NCBI GenBank assembly: GCA_030770545.1
Contig: CM061090.1
Coordinates: 17,084,501-17,148,500 of the forward strand
DNA: 64,000 nucleotides
Direction: 5' to 3'
Origin: Macropodus opercularis
Taxonomy: Eukaryota > Chordata > Actinopteri > Anabantiformes > Osphronemidae
Part shown: piece after piece, positions 37,701 through 47,930 of the stretch
Numbering within the stretch: the first letter of the stretch is position 1
Layout: each line of letters opens with the position of its first letter
Translations under genes and position numbers: made by a program
The notes under the pieces: generated by a model
What the model was told of the DNA's origin: nothing
What the model saw: the letters and a program-made list of their open reading frames with translations, nothing else
Databases searched by the model: none

Positions 37701-39876
37701 ATAATGAAGCTACTCTATACTTTGACTGACTGAAATGAATACTCGCAAGACAGAGATAACTGAATGTTTTAACATGGCTCACTCTGGACTTTTATACAAT
37801 TCTCAATTTGTGACTTTAAATTAGTACATTAATCATCTCTTACATAACTGTGCTATAATTGGAGTAGGTTAAAACTACCTAGTTATACTTCACTTGTTCC
37901 TTAATCTCCAGTGAAACCAGCATGCACACAAGATAACACCTTGGAGGTCTTTAAACATACTGAAAATGTATTGCACATGTCTGATAGAAATTCATAAAAA
38001 TCCATTGACTGATCATGTAAAAATACTTTTTTTTTAAAACACTAAAAAAAAAAATTCAAAACTGGAGAGCAAGTCTACAAGGTTAAGTTACTTGTAATAA
38101 AAGTAGAGTAAGACAATGTTTTAAACCATCACCTGCTGTTAGTGTTTATTTACACAACCTATAAACAGACAGACATTCATTTGTATACCACTTTACAGAT
38201 TTGAATCACCTGGGAGCAAAGAATATTATTGTTCATACCACAAAAACTAGAAATCAAAATCAAATCTGCATTTCTACTGGCCGCATATACTTTTGAAACA
38301 TGTCTTTCTCCACTCAAGGGCAGCCTAATTGCAAACAACTTGTTTCATTTAGTTCCCTCCATTTAAAATTACTCAGAGGTGTGTTCACACTTACTCTTCT
38401 AAATATGCAACATATCAAACGTGTTATTGTTCAGTCACCCAAGCAGGATGTGCCAAACAGTGATTTTAAACGAAGATCACTTGTCAATTCAACTCAACCC
38501 ATTTCACACATTATCAAACACATTTCGTCTATGGATGACTACATAAGGGCATTTATTCCTTGCAAGAATAAACACTTGCATGCTGCAATGAAAATTGTCA
38601 AAAGTCTACATTCAGTAAATACGATGAGGTCCCCAAACACCAGCCTTTGCTTGTGGTTTACCTCTGGTTGCCTTTTTTTCCCAGTGACAAGATAAAAGCT
38701 TTTATTTATAGACTACAGCATGTATCCAACTGAACCACCGCAAACACACAATAGCCTAGAACACAAACGCTCTAGGGAAAGGTTAAATACTGTACTTTAA
38801 CAGCAAAACCTTTATTTTCCGAGTTAAATTTCAACATATTAGAGCACCTGACAATTTCTGAATTGAGCCCATGTTTTACATGCCACACATATGCACTATG
38901 CCTAAACATTGACAATAAGCTAATGATTGTACGTATGGCAAGTTCATTTAATGAAAGTGTCTGACTCCAAAGTTCAAGGACTAGAATAAACTCCACAATA
39001 TAAAGCCCTGTTGAGTTGATTTACACTACAACATGGAAAACCAAAAAATAAATAAAAAGGCCACACACACACACACAAAACTGGAGAGGCTCCTGGTTTT
39101 GTTACAAGCAGTCAATAAGACGTTTGGGGCGTCCTTGCCAAACAAGCCTCAGCTATCATCTCCCAGTCACACTGGCCATGTCAATGCTCATCAGCTGCAA
39201 TTCTATAAAAAACACTGACAATTTACCTTAATGTTAAAAGCAGTTATGAAAAGTGTCAGAAGAGCCATTCAACAGCTGGCATTACCTCCTGTAAGTAATA
39301 ATTCTGTCCACATTTTCAGAAGTTACTACCCCCCCCCGATACAAAAGAAGAAAAGCAGAAGAAAGATACATATGTACATGAAAATAATAACAGTGCTTTA
39401 CAGTATTTAACCCAACGACCCAAGGTCGATATGAAGAGGATTAGTTTAAGCACACAAACAAAAATTCAAACAGAAAACTACACTTAAGTAAAATTTAATT
39501 TAGTAAATACTAATAATATTTCAGCGTTACTAAAAATCTCCATAAGATACATACGACACTGCAACTAAGCTGTGCTTCACACAGATGTCAAGTACCCAAA
39601 ATTCAGCTTAAACTACCAAGCAGACATAATGTAAGCAGATGTGTTACCTGTTATTTTGTCTCGAACAAGTTTACAGGACTCAATTTCACCGATGCTCCCA
39701 AACAAACTCTTCAGCTCCTCCTGGGTCATGTTCTGAGGCAGATAGTTGACTATCAAGTTAGTTTTACTGTCCTCTATGCTCCCTGACTCTACAGGTGAGG
39801 AACAGTTGTTTGAGATTGTTGAGGGACCGTTGCTTGTGTTGTTGCAAGTTGGCCCATTGGACAGCTGTGTTTCCAT
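28446..39876 (-). CDS. elavl2: elavl2 (HuB), neuronal ELAV-like RNA-binding protein, full spliced CDS span
   Basis: Six coding exons splice in phase to a 359-residue protein, the length of mammalian ELAVL2. In mRNA order they are 39876-39648, 35347-35244, 32550-32397, 30783-30558, 29918-29880 and 28773-28446. RRM1 carries RNP2 LIVNYL (41-46) and RNP1 LGYGFVNY (80-87). RRM2 carries LYVSGL (127-132) and RGVGFIRF (166-173). A hinge follows, and RRM3 carries IFVYNL (278-283) and KGFGFVTM (317-324). The N-terminus [13 protein letters not shown] and the C-terminus NKTHKA separate it from ELAVL1, 3 and 4. ELAV proteins bind AU/U-rich elements and control stability, splicing and translation of neuronal mRNAs, shuttling between nucleus and cytoplasm. 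All donors are GT and all acceptors AG. Both candidate start codons have a purine at -3 and G at +4. Confidence 0.97.
28774..29879 (-). other. elavl2 intron between microexon and last exon
   Basis: A 1.1-kb intron with a GTAAAT donor and a CTGCAG acceptor. It contains an A-run at 29579-29601 on the plus strand, which is a U-run in the pre-mRNA, within about 280 bases of the microexon. No other feature was recognised. Confidence 0.85.
29880..29918 (-). CDS. elavl2: elavl2 39-bp hinge microexon
   Basis: The exon is flanked by TATTTTTAG and GTAAATG. It contributes [12 protein letters not shown] plus parts of the two flanking Arg codons. In mammalian ELAVL2 and ELAVL4 the equivalent 39-base exon is alternatively spliced and adds 13 residues to the hinge, the region that governs nucleocytoplasmic shuttling. 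Its length is a multiple of three, so skipping keeps the frame. Confidence 0.96.
29919..30557 (-). other. elavl2 intron before the microexon
   Basis: A 639-base intron with a GTAAAAG donor and a TTTTTAG acceptor. No repeat or additional exon was recognised. Confidence 0.85.
30558..30783 (-). CDS. elavl2: elavl2 exon: end of RRM2 and hinge
   Basis: The 226-base exon completes the Gly codon left by the previous exon and then reads [19 protein letters not shown] through to the hinge AQQAQ..QRF, ending inside an Arg codon. It holds RNP1 of RRM2 (RGVGFIRF). The length equals the mammalian exon. Residue 188 is Cys in GLNCQKPPG, where mammalian ELAVL2 has Gly as I recall it. The acceptor is TCCTCAG and the donor GTAAAA. 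Confidence 0.97.
30784..32396 (-). other. elavl2 intron between RRM2 exons
   Basis: A 1.6-kb intron (GTGAGT donor, CCTCAG acceptor). It contains an 18-base G-run on the plus strand at 32181-32198. Short frames on both strands lack coding features. Confidence 0.85.
32181..32198. repeat. Poly-G tract inside an elavl2 intron
   Basis: Eighteen consecutive G on the plus strand, so a C-tract in the pre-mRNA, about 200 bases downstream of the donor of exon 32397-32550. Confidence 0.9.
32397..32550 (-). CDS. elavl2: elavl2 exon: RRM1-RRM2 linker and first half of RRM2
   Basis: The 154-base exon (same length as in mammals) starts in phase 0 with [20 protein letters not shown] and ends ILVDQVT plus one base of a Gly codon. 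It holds the inter-RRM linker and RNP2 of RRM2 (LYVSGL). RRM1 and RRM2 together clamp AU-rich RNA. The acceptor is TCCTCTAG and the donor GTGAGT. Confidence 0.97.
32551..35243 (-). other. elavl2 intron between RRM1 and RRM2 exons
   Basis: A 2.7-kb AT-rich intron (GTAAG donor, TCTAG acceptor). It contains a C-run at about 35023-35038 on the plus strand and an A-run near 34766. No additional exon was recognised; frames such as 34243-34533 have no family signature. Confidence 0.85.
35244..35347 (-). CDS. elavl2: elavl2 exon: second half of RRM1
   Basis: A 104-base exon, identical in length to the mammalian exon. It completes a Gly codon and reads [19 protein letters not shown] to TKTIK, ending in phase 0. 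It carries RNP1 of RRM1 (GYGFVNYV). The acceptor is CTTTCAG and the donor GTAAG. Confidence 0.97.
35348..39647 (-). other. elavl2 intron within RRM1
   Basis: A 4.3-kb AT-rich intron splitting a Gly codon of RRM1, with a GTAACA donor and a TTTCAG acceptor. The 131-codon frame at 38300-38695 on the opposite strand has no recognisable domain and is treated as accidental. A short (CA)n tract lies near 39062-39077. Confidence 0.85.
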
Positions 39877-39891
39877 GGCAGCAATTACCTG
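39648..39891 (-). CDS. elavl2: elavl2 exon with main start codon and first half of RRM1
   Basis: A strong pyrimidine tract precedes the TTTAG acceptor. The exon starts CAGGTAATTGCTGCC and then ATGG, giving [20 protein letters not shown] and RNP2 of RRM1 (LIVNYL). The main start at 39876 has GCC before and G after the ATG. When joined to the 40814-40885 exon, the 15 bases before the ATG are translated as QVIAA. The acceptor is a TAGCAG tandem, so two acceptor choices three bases apart exist. Confidence 0.97.
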
Positions 39892-40813
39892 CTAAAGAGA
39901 GAGAGAGAGAAAAAAGAAGAGGAAATTAAGGTCACAACCAGATGCAAACAATTAAAGTTAAACAGTTAAAAAAGGAAGCTCTTCACACACTGGAACATTG
40001 CTTTGTGTACCAACATGTGGGGATTTCTTTGGGTGTACAAAATTAAAATCTCTTAACTTCGACAAAACATGCACAAAAGGTACAACCTTTTGTGGCAATG
40101 GAAATGCCAATGTTAAGTTATGGATTTTTATTCAATGCGTTAACACCAGTAAAAAAATGAATAAATAAATAAATAAAACAAAGTGAGGAGAAAAAAAACC
40201 CAAAAAAAACTGTTAATTCCCTCTGCTACCCATGAGTGCTGCATTTATGGCTGGTTGAATGCAAGAGGCAAGTTAAAACATCTTCCAACATTAAACTGTG
40301 AAGACCAAGGTGAAACACATTCAGCAAAATAAAACCTAGACATGCAAAACCTACAGAGTCACAAGATCTGCAACCACCAATACACTAGCGTCAGACAACG
40401 ATGCCTGAACCGACAAGAACAGTTAAGGCAACCAGCAACTAGTTCATGTATGAAGAGTCATCCTTTGTTAACAGATTCATCATGTGCAGAAAACCAGGTC
40501 AGTGTCATCACACTATGCATATTATTGTTAAGCAACGGATTAATCTGAGCCCAAATTACTTTGTTTTTAAGTAATTGAGACATTTAGCAGCCAGGTTTAG
40601 GCCATACCAATACAGTCAAAGTCAAGTTTGTACATGACCCAAAAATTTAGCGTCATTTCTTTGACTTGAACGTCGACATATGATTAACAGCCAATGTCAT
40701 TGGTATGGCCTGAGCACAGAGAGAGCAGGCCTTCTAGCTATGTGATTTGATGTAAAAAAAAAATAAATAAATAATAATAATAATAATAATACAAATAAGA
40801 AAGTGCCACAGAC
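39892..40813 (-). other. elavl2 intron before the main start exon
   Basis: A 922-base intron with a GTCTGT donor and a long CT-rich acceptor tract (GA-rich on the plus strand at 39894-39911). An AATA/AAT repeat lies at 40754-40792. Confidence 0.75.
40754..40792. repeat. (AAAT)n/(AAT)n simple repeat
   Basis: The plus strand shows A-run, AAATA units and then AATAAT units, in the elavl2 intron just downstream of the alternative N-terminal exon. Confidence 0.85.
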
Positions 40814-40904
40814 CCCAGTCCAAGGCTCAGATGCCCACGAACCACTTCTAAGCAGAGAAGCCACATCGCACAGTCTGACTGCCATGTTAGTTTGGAGTTG
40901 CCGT
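40814..40904 (-). CDS. elavl2: elavl2 alternative N-terminal exon (coding part 40814-40885)
   Basis: The coding part reads 24 codons: MAVRLCDVASLL, then RSGSWASEPWTG, immediately followed by a GTCTGT donor. Joined to the exon at 39891 it continues QVIAA-METQ, giving a 388-residue isoform. This N-terminus matches the alternative ELAVL2 isoform of mammals as I recall it, differing by about one residue. The ATG at 40885 has A at -3 and G at +4. A TTTTCAG at 40911-40905 could be an acceptor making this an internal exon; alternatively it is a first exon with its own promoter. Confidence 0.85.
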
Positions 40905-43900
40905 CTGAAAATGTGGACACAAAAAGTACTTCATGTTAGATCAACAAGAACAAAAGCAACAGTCAGAGGTGATCACATGTCATTGCTGGGGGTGAGGGAA
41001 GGGAGCAACACTATTCAAAACGAACTAGCAGTCCATGCAAATAGGCCTAAACCAGGGAGAGGCAAAGACAACGTTGAACTTAATCACAACCCATCTTCAG
41101 CCAGGAGTAAACCGCAAAACCAAGAGGTGCAGTGTTCAGTCAAGAGAGGATCCCAACCACAACAGACAAAAGCATGAGCAATCACAATTAACAAAAATGG
41201 ATGAGGGGGACAACTCTGGAAGGCACAAATCAATCTCATCAGATTGCTCACATCCAGCAACAGCGGTGAAGTTCTGCTGACTCAACTTGCATTTGTTAAA
41301 CCACCAAGCTGGCCTTCAGCGACCACAACACCAAAACTGTAAAACACCCACAATAAAATCATCTATTACACACATGCATCTGAAAAAACATTGAAAACAA
41401 GTTCAAAAATTGCCAAGGTGAGGTCCTAAAGCTCCCCATTTAAAATTGATTATGATCCTGTACTGCCCAAATAGCCCAAAGACCTCTTAACCAGCCGACT
41501 GTACGGTCACATTTAATGTTGTTCTTGACCAAGTAATATGCTGCATCCAGACACACTTATTATATTTAGCTCGTCCAGAAAGACAAGAGGCTGGACAGTA
41601 GGTTAAATAATATATTGTGGCTGAAGACAAGCATTTCTCTGTGTTTAAAACAATGTAAAGGAGGAAAAGTTTTAAAGAATTCAGTGTGGACGAGTGAGCA
41701 TTTAGTGGCACATTTATCAATTTGTTGCACCTTGTTGGTTGCATCTAGTGAAAATGTCAACTTGCCACAACTCAGATGCAAATTTATTTTCTGCACTCAA
41801 GTGCTGAAAACAGGGCTGCAGTCATCAGATGGCCAGGTATGACCAAATAAAACCGATCTAGATTTCTTGGTGACGAGATCTAAACCCAGGGTCAGTGTGC
41901 CACTGTTATAATATTACAGGGAAGACATTAAGTACTTTTAAATAGTCTTCCATCTAATATTTGCACTCTCAGTTACAGAAATTGAAATTTCACTGCAGAC
42001 ACACACAAAAAAATTTTTATTTATGCATTTTTCTTTGTCAATGCTGCTCATCCATGTGAGTGACTGGACTCTAGAAAGTAATTTGTGGTAACCATTTAGA
42101 TATTGTTCTAGACTAAGGTGCTGTTGTATGCCAGGAGGATGAATGTGTATTTTTGCCAGAGCACAAATGGACTGATCAACGTGATACGCTGCCAATAGCT
42201 TTGTTAATTATTTTACACTCTCCAAGCTGCCCAAACAAAATGGCAAAAACAATACGTTGACAGAATAGGTTATGGAAATTTAAATGTCTCATTTCAGATA
42301 TTACCCATTTGACTTTCTAAATTGATAGAAAGTCTAGCTTATGTGTTCACCCAAACACTGAACTGGTCCTAAATCTTGTCTGCTGTATTCAGTGTAATTT
42401 GGTCATAGAACTGGTCAAACGTGTAAGGCAGTTTGTAACCAATTCAGTGGTTGCTCAGCGGTTTAATTGAACCAGTCCTTAGGAAACATCTACTCAAATT
42501 AAACATTCCATACGACACACACCCCATGAAGCCATGCATGAAATGGCACAATGTACTGATTCATCTGTGCGTATCAAGATTAACCATGGTGACATCACTT
42601 GTGTTTGCATTTGCATAATGACATTTACTAAGAAGACCATTAGAGAGCTGACATAATTAAACAAAGATTGATACTCGTGTTTCATGTTTGCTAGTTTATT
42701 GTAGTTGTTTGTATTTCTGACACCAAACTATGTAACTTTTCTGTTCAGGGAGACTTTCTTCTGATTTTATGACCACTTGCAGTGCTACTATTAAATGTCT
42801 GAATATGAAACAACACCTGTCAAAACGCAAATCCATGAGTCGACAGGCACTGACATATGTATGAACCAAGGTCAGAACACAAACTACAATCATACAGTAA
42901 ACAGTTGGATTTCTATAGAGCGGAAATTATGTAAAGATTTAAAAACATCAGCAGGGACAGTCACTTATCCAAGGTCAGTATTTTTGACTTGTTTAACTGT
43001 AGCAAAGAAGTGGAAAAACAAAACAGTTTAAACTAGCTTGCTCCCTTCATGGAAAGCTCTAAATAAAGTATTTTATCCCAAAGTGTACGTTAGCATGTGC
43101 GCCATTCATCATATCATATGTATACAACATTTTATAACTTTCACCGTGAAGGGAATAAAATGTAAAGAACTGCTTCCAAGTTATGCACAATATCTGACTT
43201 TATATTATCAGATGATTTTTAGGCTTCAGCTTCAATTAATTAAATTTACTGTATTTTAATTGCAGCAAGTACTTAATATAAATACATCCAGTATTCCTGT
43301 GGCAAGGATGGGGTTTCGAACTTCACAGGGCCAACTTAACGCTCCTGCTGCTGTTTCCATCTGTCATTCGTCTCAAAATTAAACTCGTTGGCGACTACAA
43401 AATACAAGTGCTACTTTCACATGTCAACTCTTTTGCTCTGTTGTTAACATGACAGAAACGATACAAGGACATTAAAAAGAAAAAAGAAAAAAAAAAAACC
43501 TAAGTGAAACTCAGCCAAAAGTTTTTCATGCCAAAAATCACAATTCTAAGCATTAACCACTCAATGCAGCCTCCCCCACACGCACAGTAACGGGGAGAAA
43601 GCAGGCCACAGGAGAACACACTGTTCAAGAAAATGGCTTACTTCAATCTCCATTTCATATGTTTTACCTTTTATTGTAACTACAAAGCACAAACATTGGC
43701 TACTGTCCCATTTGTGATGGTGCCACAAGGCAGAAATATTTTATTAGATAAACACTTGGAAGAGAAGCCTGGCAGCACGCCTCTCCCCCCAAAAAATTTT
43801 AGTCTGCACTATGTGCAGCCAGCAGCCTCCTCTTAGTGTACACCATTTTGTTCTCCTAGAGGCCTTGCCTCTCACTTTTCATCCAAAACCAGCCCCAAAA

Positions 43901-46900
43901 AAAGACCACAAGGTTCTTTTTTTTTTTTTTTTTTTATCCTGCCGCCCATTAGTGCTAAGACAAACCCATTCACCTCCACATACTCGACTGAGCATTCTGC
44001 CTTTTAGCAAGTCTAGTTAGTAGTACACGACTCTTCTCAAGGAAGAGAATAGGATGGGCATGCATAAACCAAATACAATTTAATGCAAAAAAAACTATAC
44101 ATGACAATAAGCATAAGGAAGCTGCCTACAGACAGAAATGCCAAAACTCAAAAAAATAAATTATACATGATGCACTGTCGCATCAGTAAACGCAGATTTT
44201 AGTTAAACTAAAAGTGAAGCAAGGAACCCATTTTAGTCAATATATCTGCCACATTAAATCTATTTTTATAGTTGTACTCTTTGTCACTTTGTGATTTATA
44301 ATAAGGGAGACACCAAGTTTAGAGGAAAAGCATAAAAAGTAATCCACACGGCAGCTTGCATATTGGTAGATCAGTTTTAACCTTCCAGATCAGGGTAATT
44401 CTATTTAACCAAACAATGTATCAAGTCATTTGGTATCCGATTATGTCACTCAGTTTGCCAGTTTTATGGCTAATATAAGAAATCTACTCCAAGATGAAAG
44501 GAAATGTTGCAGACAAAAGCTTTAAGATTATGTATCAACACCTAGGTGACAGGCCAAATCTCACTTTAGGCAAACTAGGAAGCTTCTCCAAAATGAACCT
44601 GGAGCCAACAGTGAGTTCAACGTGTACTCATGTGACACTCAGCACTCAAAGTGAGGAGGCACGAAACTCTGCTACTAGCCCCTCAGGATTAAATCGACCA
44701 CGTATGCGTGACAAGCTGCAGAGTGAAGAACTCGAGAGTGCGCATCACTGACATGCACGGCCTGTCCTTGAAAACTAAAAGCCCACAAGTAACGGTTCAG
44801 AATATCCTAGCTGAAAACGCAGATGTGACTTGTCTACCCACACAAACTGAAGTGTACAAAAGCAAATGCTATGACGCTACACAGAGGTTCAGACTACTTG
44901 GAACTTGCAAACTAAGATCTGACGCAGGCTAAATTGAATGAATTTAACCACTAGCTTCAATACTAGTTCACAGACCAGCAGGATGTGACTTGTCTCAAAC
45001 ATCTTAGTCCACATCTCAAATTCATTTCATTATACTGCCACACGTATTGCTTGCATATTCACTTTCCTGGATTCATATTCAAATACTGGCAGAACTCCAT
45101 GAACATAATTGTATACCTCATGCAATGATAATGCATTTCCTGAAGGTGCGAGGCTACAGTGGGCAGAGTCATGAGAAAGTTGTGCAGCAGCTCCCACATG
45201 CAAGCTGAGCATGTCAGAATAATAACTGAAAGTGATGCAATTCTAAGTTTCGCCTGAAATAAATTCAGATGGTTCGTATTGCACAAGAGACTGCAACACA
45301 TGTTCATCAATATTGACTTATTCTGAAATTTTTCCACCAGAGGCAATTTTGATGCTTTCTGGCTTGACACCATTGAAGAACCAATGTGAAAATAACAAGT
45401 CACTGAGAATGAACATTCTTAATAATGTATCTGCTGCTCAAAATTTTTCACATAAAAAATAAAACCACACAACTGTGTGTTATCAATTGTTAATTATGAT
45501 TTTATGTTTAACTGATCAGCATTTAGTGACAGGTGATCCATGCAAATGAACTCATTTTTCCCCTTAATGAAACAAGTAAAAACTTTAACAGTAACTAAAC
45601 TTTAGCTGAAGGACACATTGTTAATAAGATGTGAATGGGACAAGACTGTTTCATAAAGCTTCACTTAATACTAGAGTGAAAAAAATGAAATGGCAAAACA
45701 TTTTTAAACCAAAAAAGGCAGTGTGTCCACTTGGCCCCTGTTTAAAAGGCTCCGTTTTGACACATTGACAGGAGCCTATTGATCTGAAACATTGTCTAAT
45801 TACTAATACATGCCACAAAAGTCATATCTAACAATGTTTAACAAAATATTTACTCATCTTCCTCCTACTAGGCTGCTATAGCTAAATGTTACTACACACC
45901 TATGTAAAAAGCATGAGATACAGTGATCTGTTAAAGCTGCTGTGATGCAGTGACATGGTTCAAGGACACTGCAATGTTCGCCTCCAGTAATGACCCACAC
46001 ATGTAGAGGGAGGGCCACCCTGTGGCCAACAGAATGAGAACAGTCCTGTGCACCACCCACAGAACCAGATTAAATCAGCTGCAGAGTGAGGAGTAGAGGG
46101 GGAGGCCACAAAAAGAGAGGGGGGATGGGATGGACATTTAAGAAGGACAAAGGGGCAAAATTGCCTTTACTGAAGCCACTGTATACCAACCCAGTTGTGA
46201 CAGCAGGACACATTGCTGCACAAGCAGTGATATGGCCTTTGGAAGTTCACTCACTGTCCTGCATTTTAGTCACACTGTCAGCAGCCTTTATTTAGAAAGG
46301 CAAACGTGGGAGCTCAATAATACATAAGGACAACTGCTCTTATCGTGTCCCTCTCAGGAGCACGGTCTGCAGATACTGGAAGTTGCATGAACAGAGATGG
46401 GAAAAAATGCTTAAAAGCAGCAGACATGCACAGAAAAACAGGAGCGTCTCCTACTGCATCCTCATGAAGTCTTATTTTAAGATTAGATCTGCAATTACAC
46501 TATCTAAATTGAGATCTCTTGCATCATAACATTACAGAATAATCAAATAAAATGCCTTAACCTTAAGTACAGTGATATATGCTTTGTTTTGTTTTCAAAT
46601 TAGCTGCAAAGGGCACAGAGTTACAGTACACTATAAATTCACCGCTTAATGTAGTTAAGGGACAAAAAGCTTCATAGCCACAACATCTACACCAGCAATT
46701 CTGGTTCCGCATCAGGTTTACACAAAATGATCAACCCAGAAAAAGGACCAGTTAATTCTGTTCCAACAAAACACACACAACTCCCCTCATTGCGTGATCC
46801 AGAGTATCACACCTTAAAATCCCCTGTAAGCTACTCCATCCTTTACTGGACTGTCCCCACAGGACCACAGATGTTCTATTTTTTGAGGGGGAACCTAAGG

Positions 46901-47808
46901 GGAAATTAAACTGTTGAGGGCTTGATGATACGCAATCTTTCCATGACTGAATACTACTCAGTGCCATCTGTAACTCGCATTACTGCCTCGAGATACCTCA
47001 GAGCCTTTGAACACGAGTGCAGAGAACAATGAAGCTCCCCATTTACTAGAGGTGCAGTACCAAAACACATTTCACGGTTTTAAAATTTACAGTGACTCGC
47101 CTAATGGTGCGAGCACACGAATCACTAGTGCTGATCCCAGGTTTATGCTAAAGACCAGCCAGGAAAATGGAACTTAATGATGTCAAACTACTGTTTAGAG
47201 CAGCATCGTGTGCACATTTGGCAGAAAACAAAAAACAGACATTTTTAAATCCACTTTACTCATAAAGGCTAGAGAATGAAATCACGTGCTTCTCTGCCTG
47301 TCGTGCTAGCGTATGCGTTTAAAACAAGCCCAGGGTGAGTCTCTAATCCGACTTAAAGGGGAGAAACCGAGCGTTAACGCAGAGTTTAGTGGCGGGCTGC
47401 AGCTGCAGCGGCCCGGTAATTAGCCGACCTGCCACACCTGCGCTGCCGCCAGGTGAACGCAGCAGTTTGCTAGCGAACGACAGCAGCGCTAAACCTGCGG
47501 CCATGTTTGCGGTGGCTGAAACGCTGTAGTGTAGCACGGACACCTGTTAGCTAGCGTGGAGCGTTGCCCCCCCATTCTACACAAAAAGGTGTATGGTTGT
47601 TTATGTTTGTTTAAAATGTAATACCGCCGAAGAAGTTTAAGACAAAAAAGCGGATAATTTCGACAAAGGTCAGACTCGCGTGCGGCTGCCGGACCGCGTT
47701 CGGCCTTGCTAGCTACTATTGCTCCTTCACGGTATTAATGCGCGTATTAAGTAGCCGCAGTAGCTCCTGTCCCGCCACAGTTTGCGCTAAACCTCCGTGG
47801 TTTCTTAC
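40905..47808 (-). other. elavl2 first intron (5' UTR intron)
   Basis: Up to 6.9 kb of AT-rich intron between the untranslated first exon and the coding exons. No further exon could be recognised, although other untranslated exons may exist. A T-run occurs at 43918-43936. The first 500 bases are CpG-rich and continue the promoter island. Confidence 0.6.
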
Positions 47809-47930
47809 CTTGAGGTGTTGAGTCGGCGTCGCGGATATTTATTGATGTTTATTCTGCAGGCATCAAACTTTGGTGTCGGCCTCTACGCAGCAGAATGGAG
47901 GGCGGCGGCGGGAACGCGCTCACAAATCAG
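47809..47930 (-). other. elavl2: elavl2 untranslated first exon (5' end approximate)
   Basis: In gene sense the sequence runs from GC-rich CCGCCGCCCTCC through GAGGCCGACACCAAAG to CAACACCTCAAG and a consensus GTAAGA donor at 47808. The transcription start is not defined by the sequence; I place it between about 47890 and 47940, downstream of the CCAAT box. A short upstream frame is present within it. Confidence 0.65.
47849..47863 (-). other. Upstream open reading frame in the elavl2 5' UTR
   Basis: The untranslated exon carries ATGCCTGCAGAATAA, a four-codon frame (MPAE) with stop, well before the main start. Its ATG has T at -3 and C at +4, a weak context, so any effect on translation would be mild. 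Confidence 0.5.

Noticed and set aside
38300..38695. 131-codon plus-strand frame inside an elavl2 intron
   Set aside because: Antisense, intronic, no recognisable family and no promoter or splice signals; AT-rich DNA with a chance lack of stops.
47343..47543. 66-codon minus-strand frame starting MSVLHYSVSATANMA in the CpG island
   Set aside because: It lies just inside the first intron in CpG-rich DNA where stops are sparse. No family match and no conserved donor could be fixed, so an alternative first exon is not supported.
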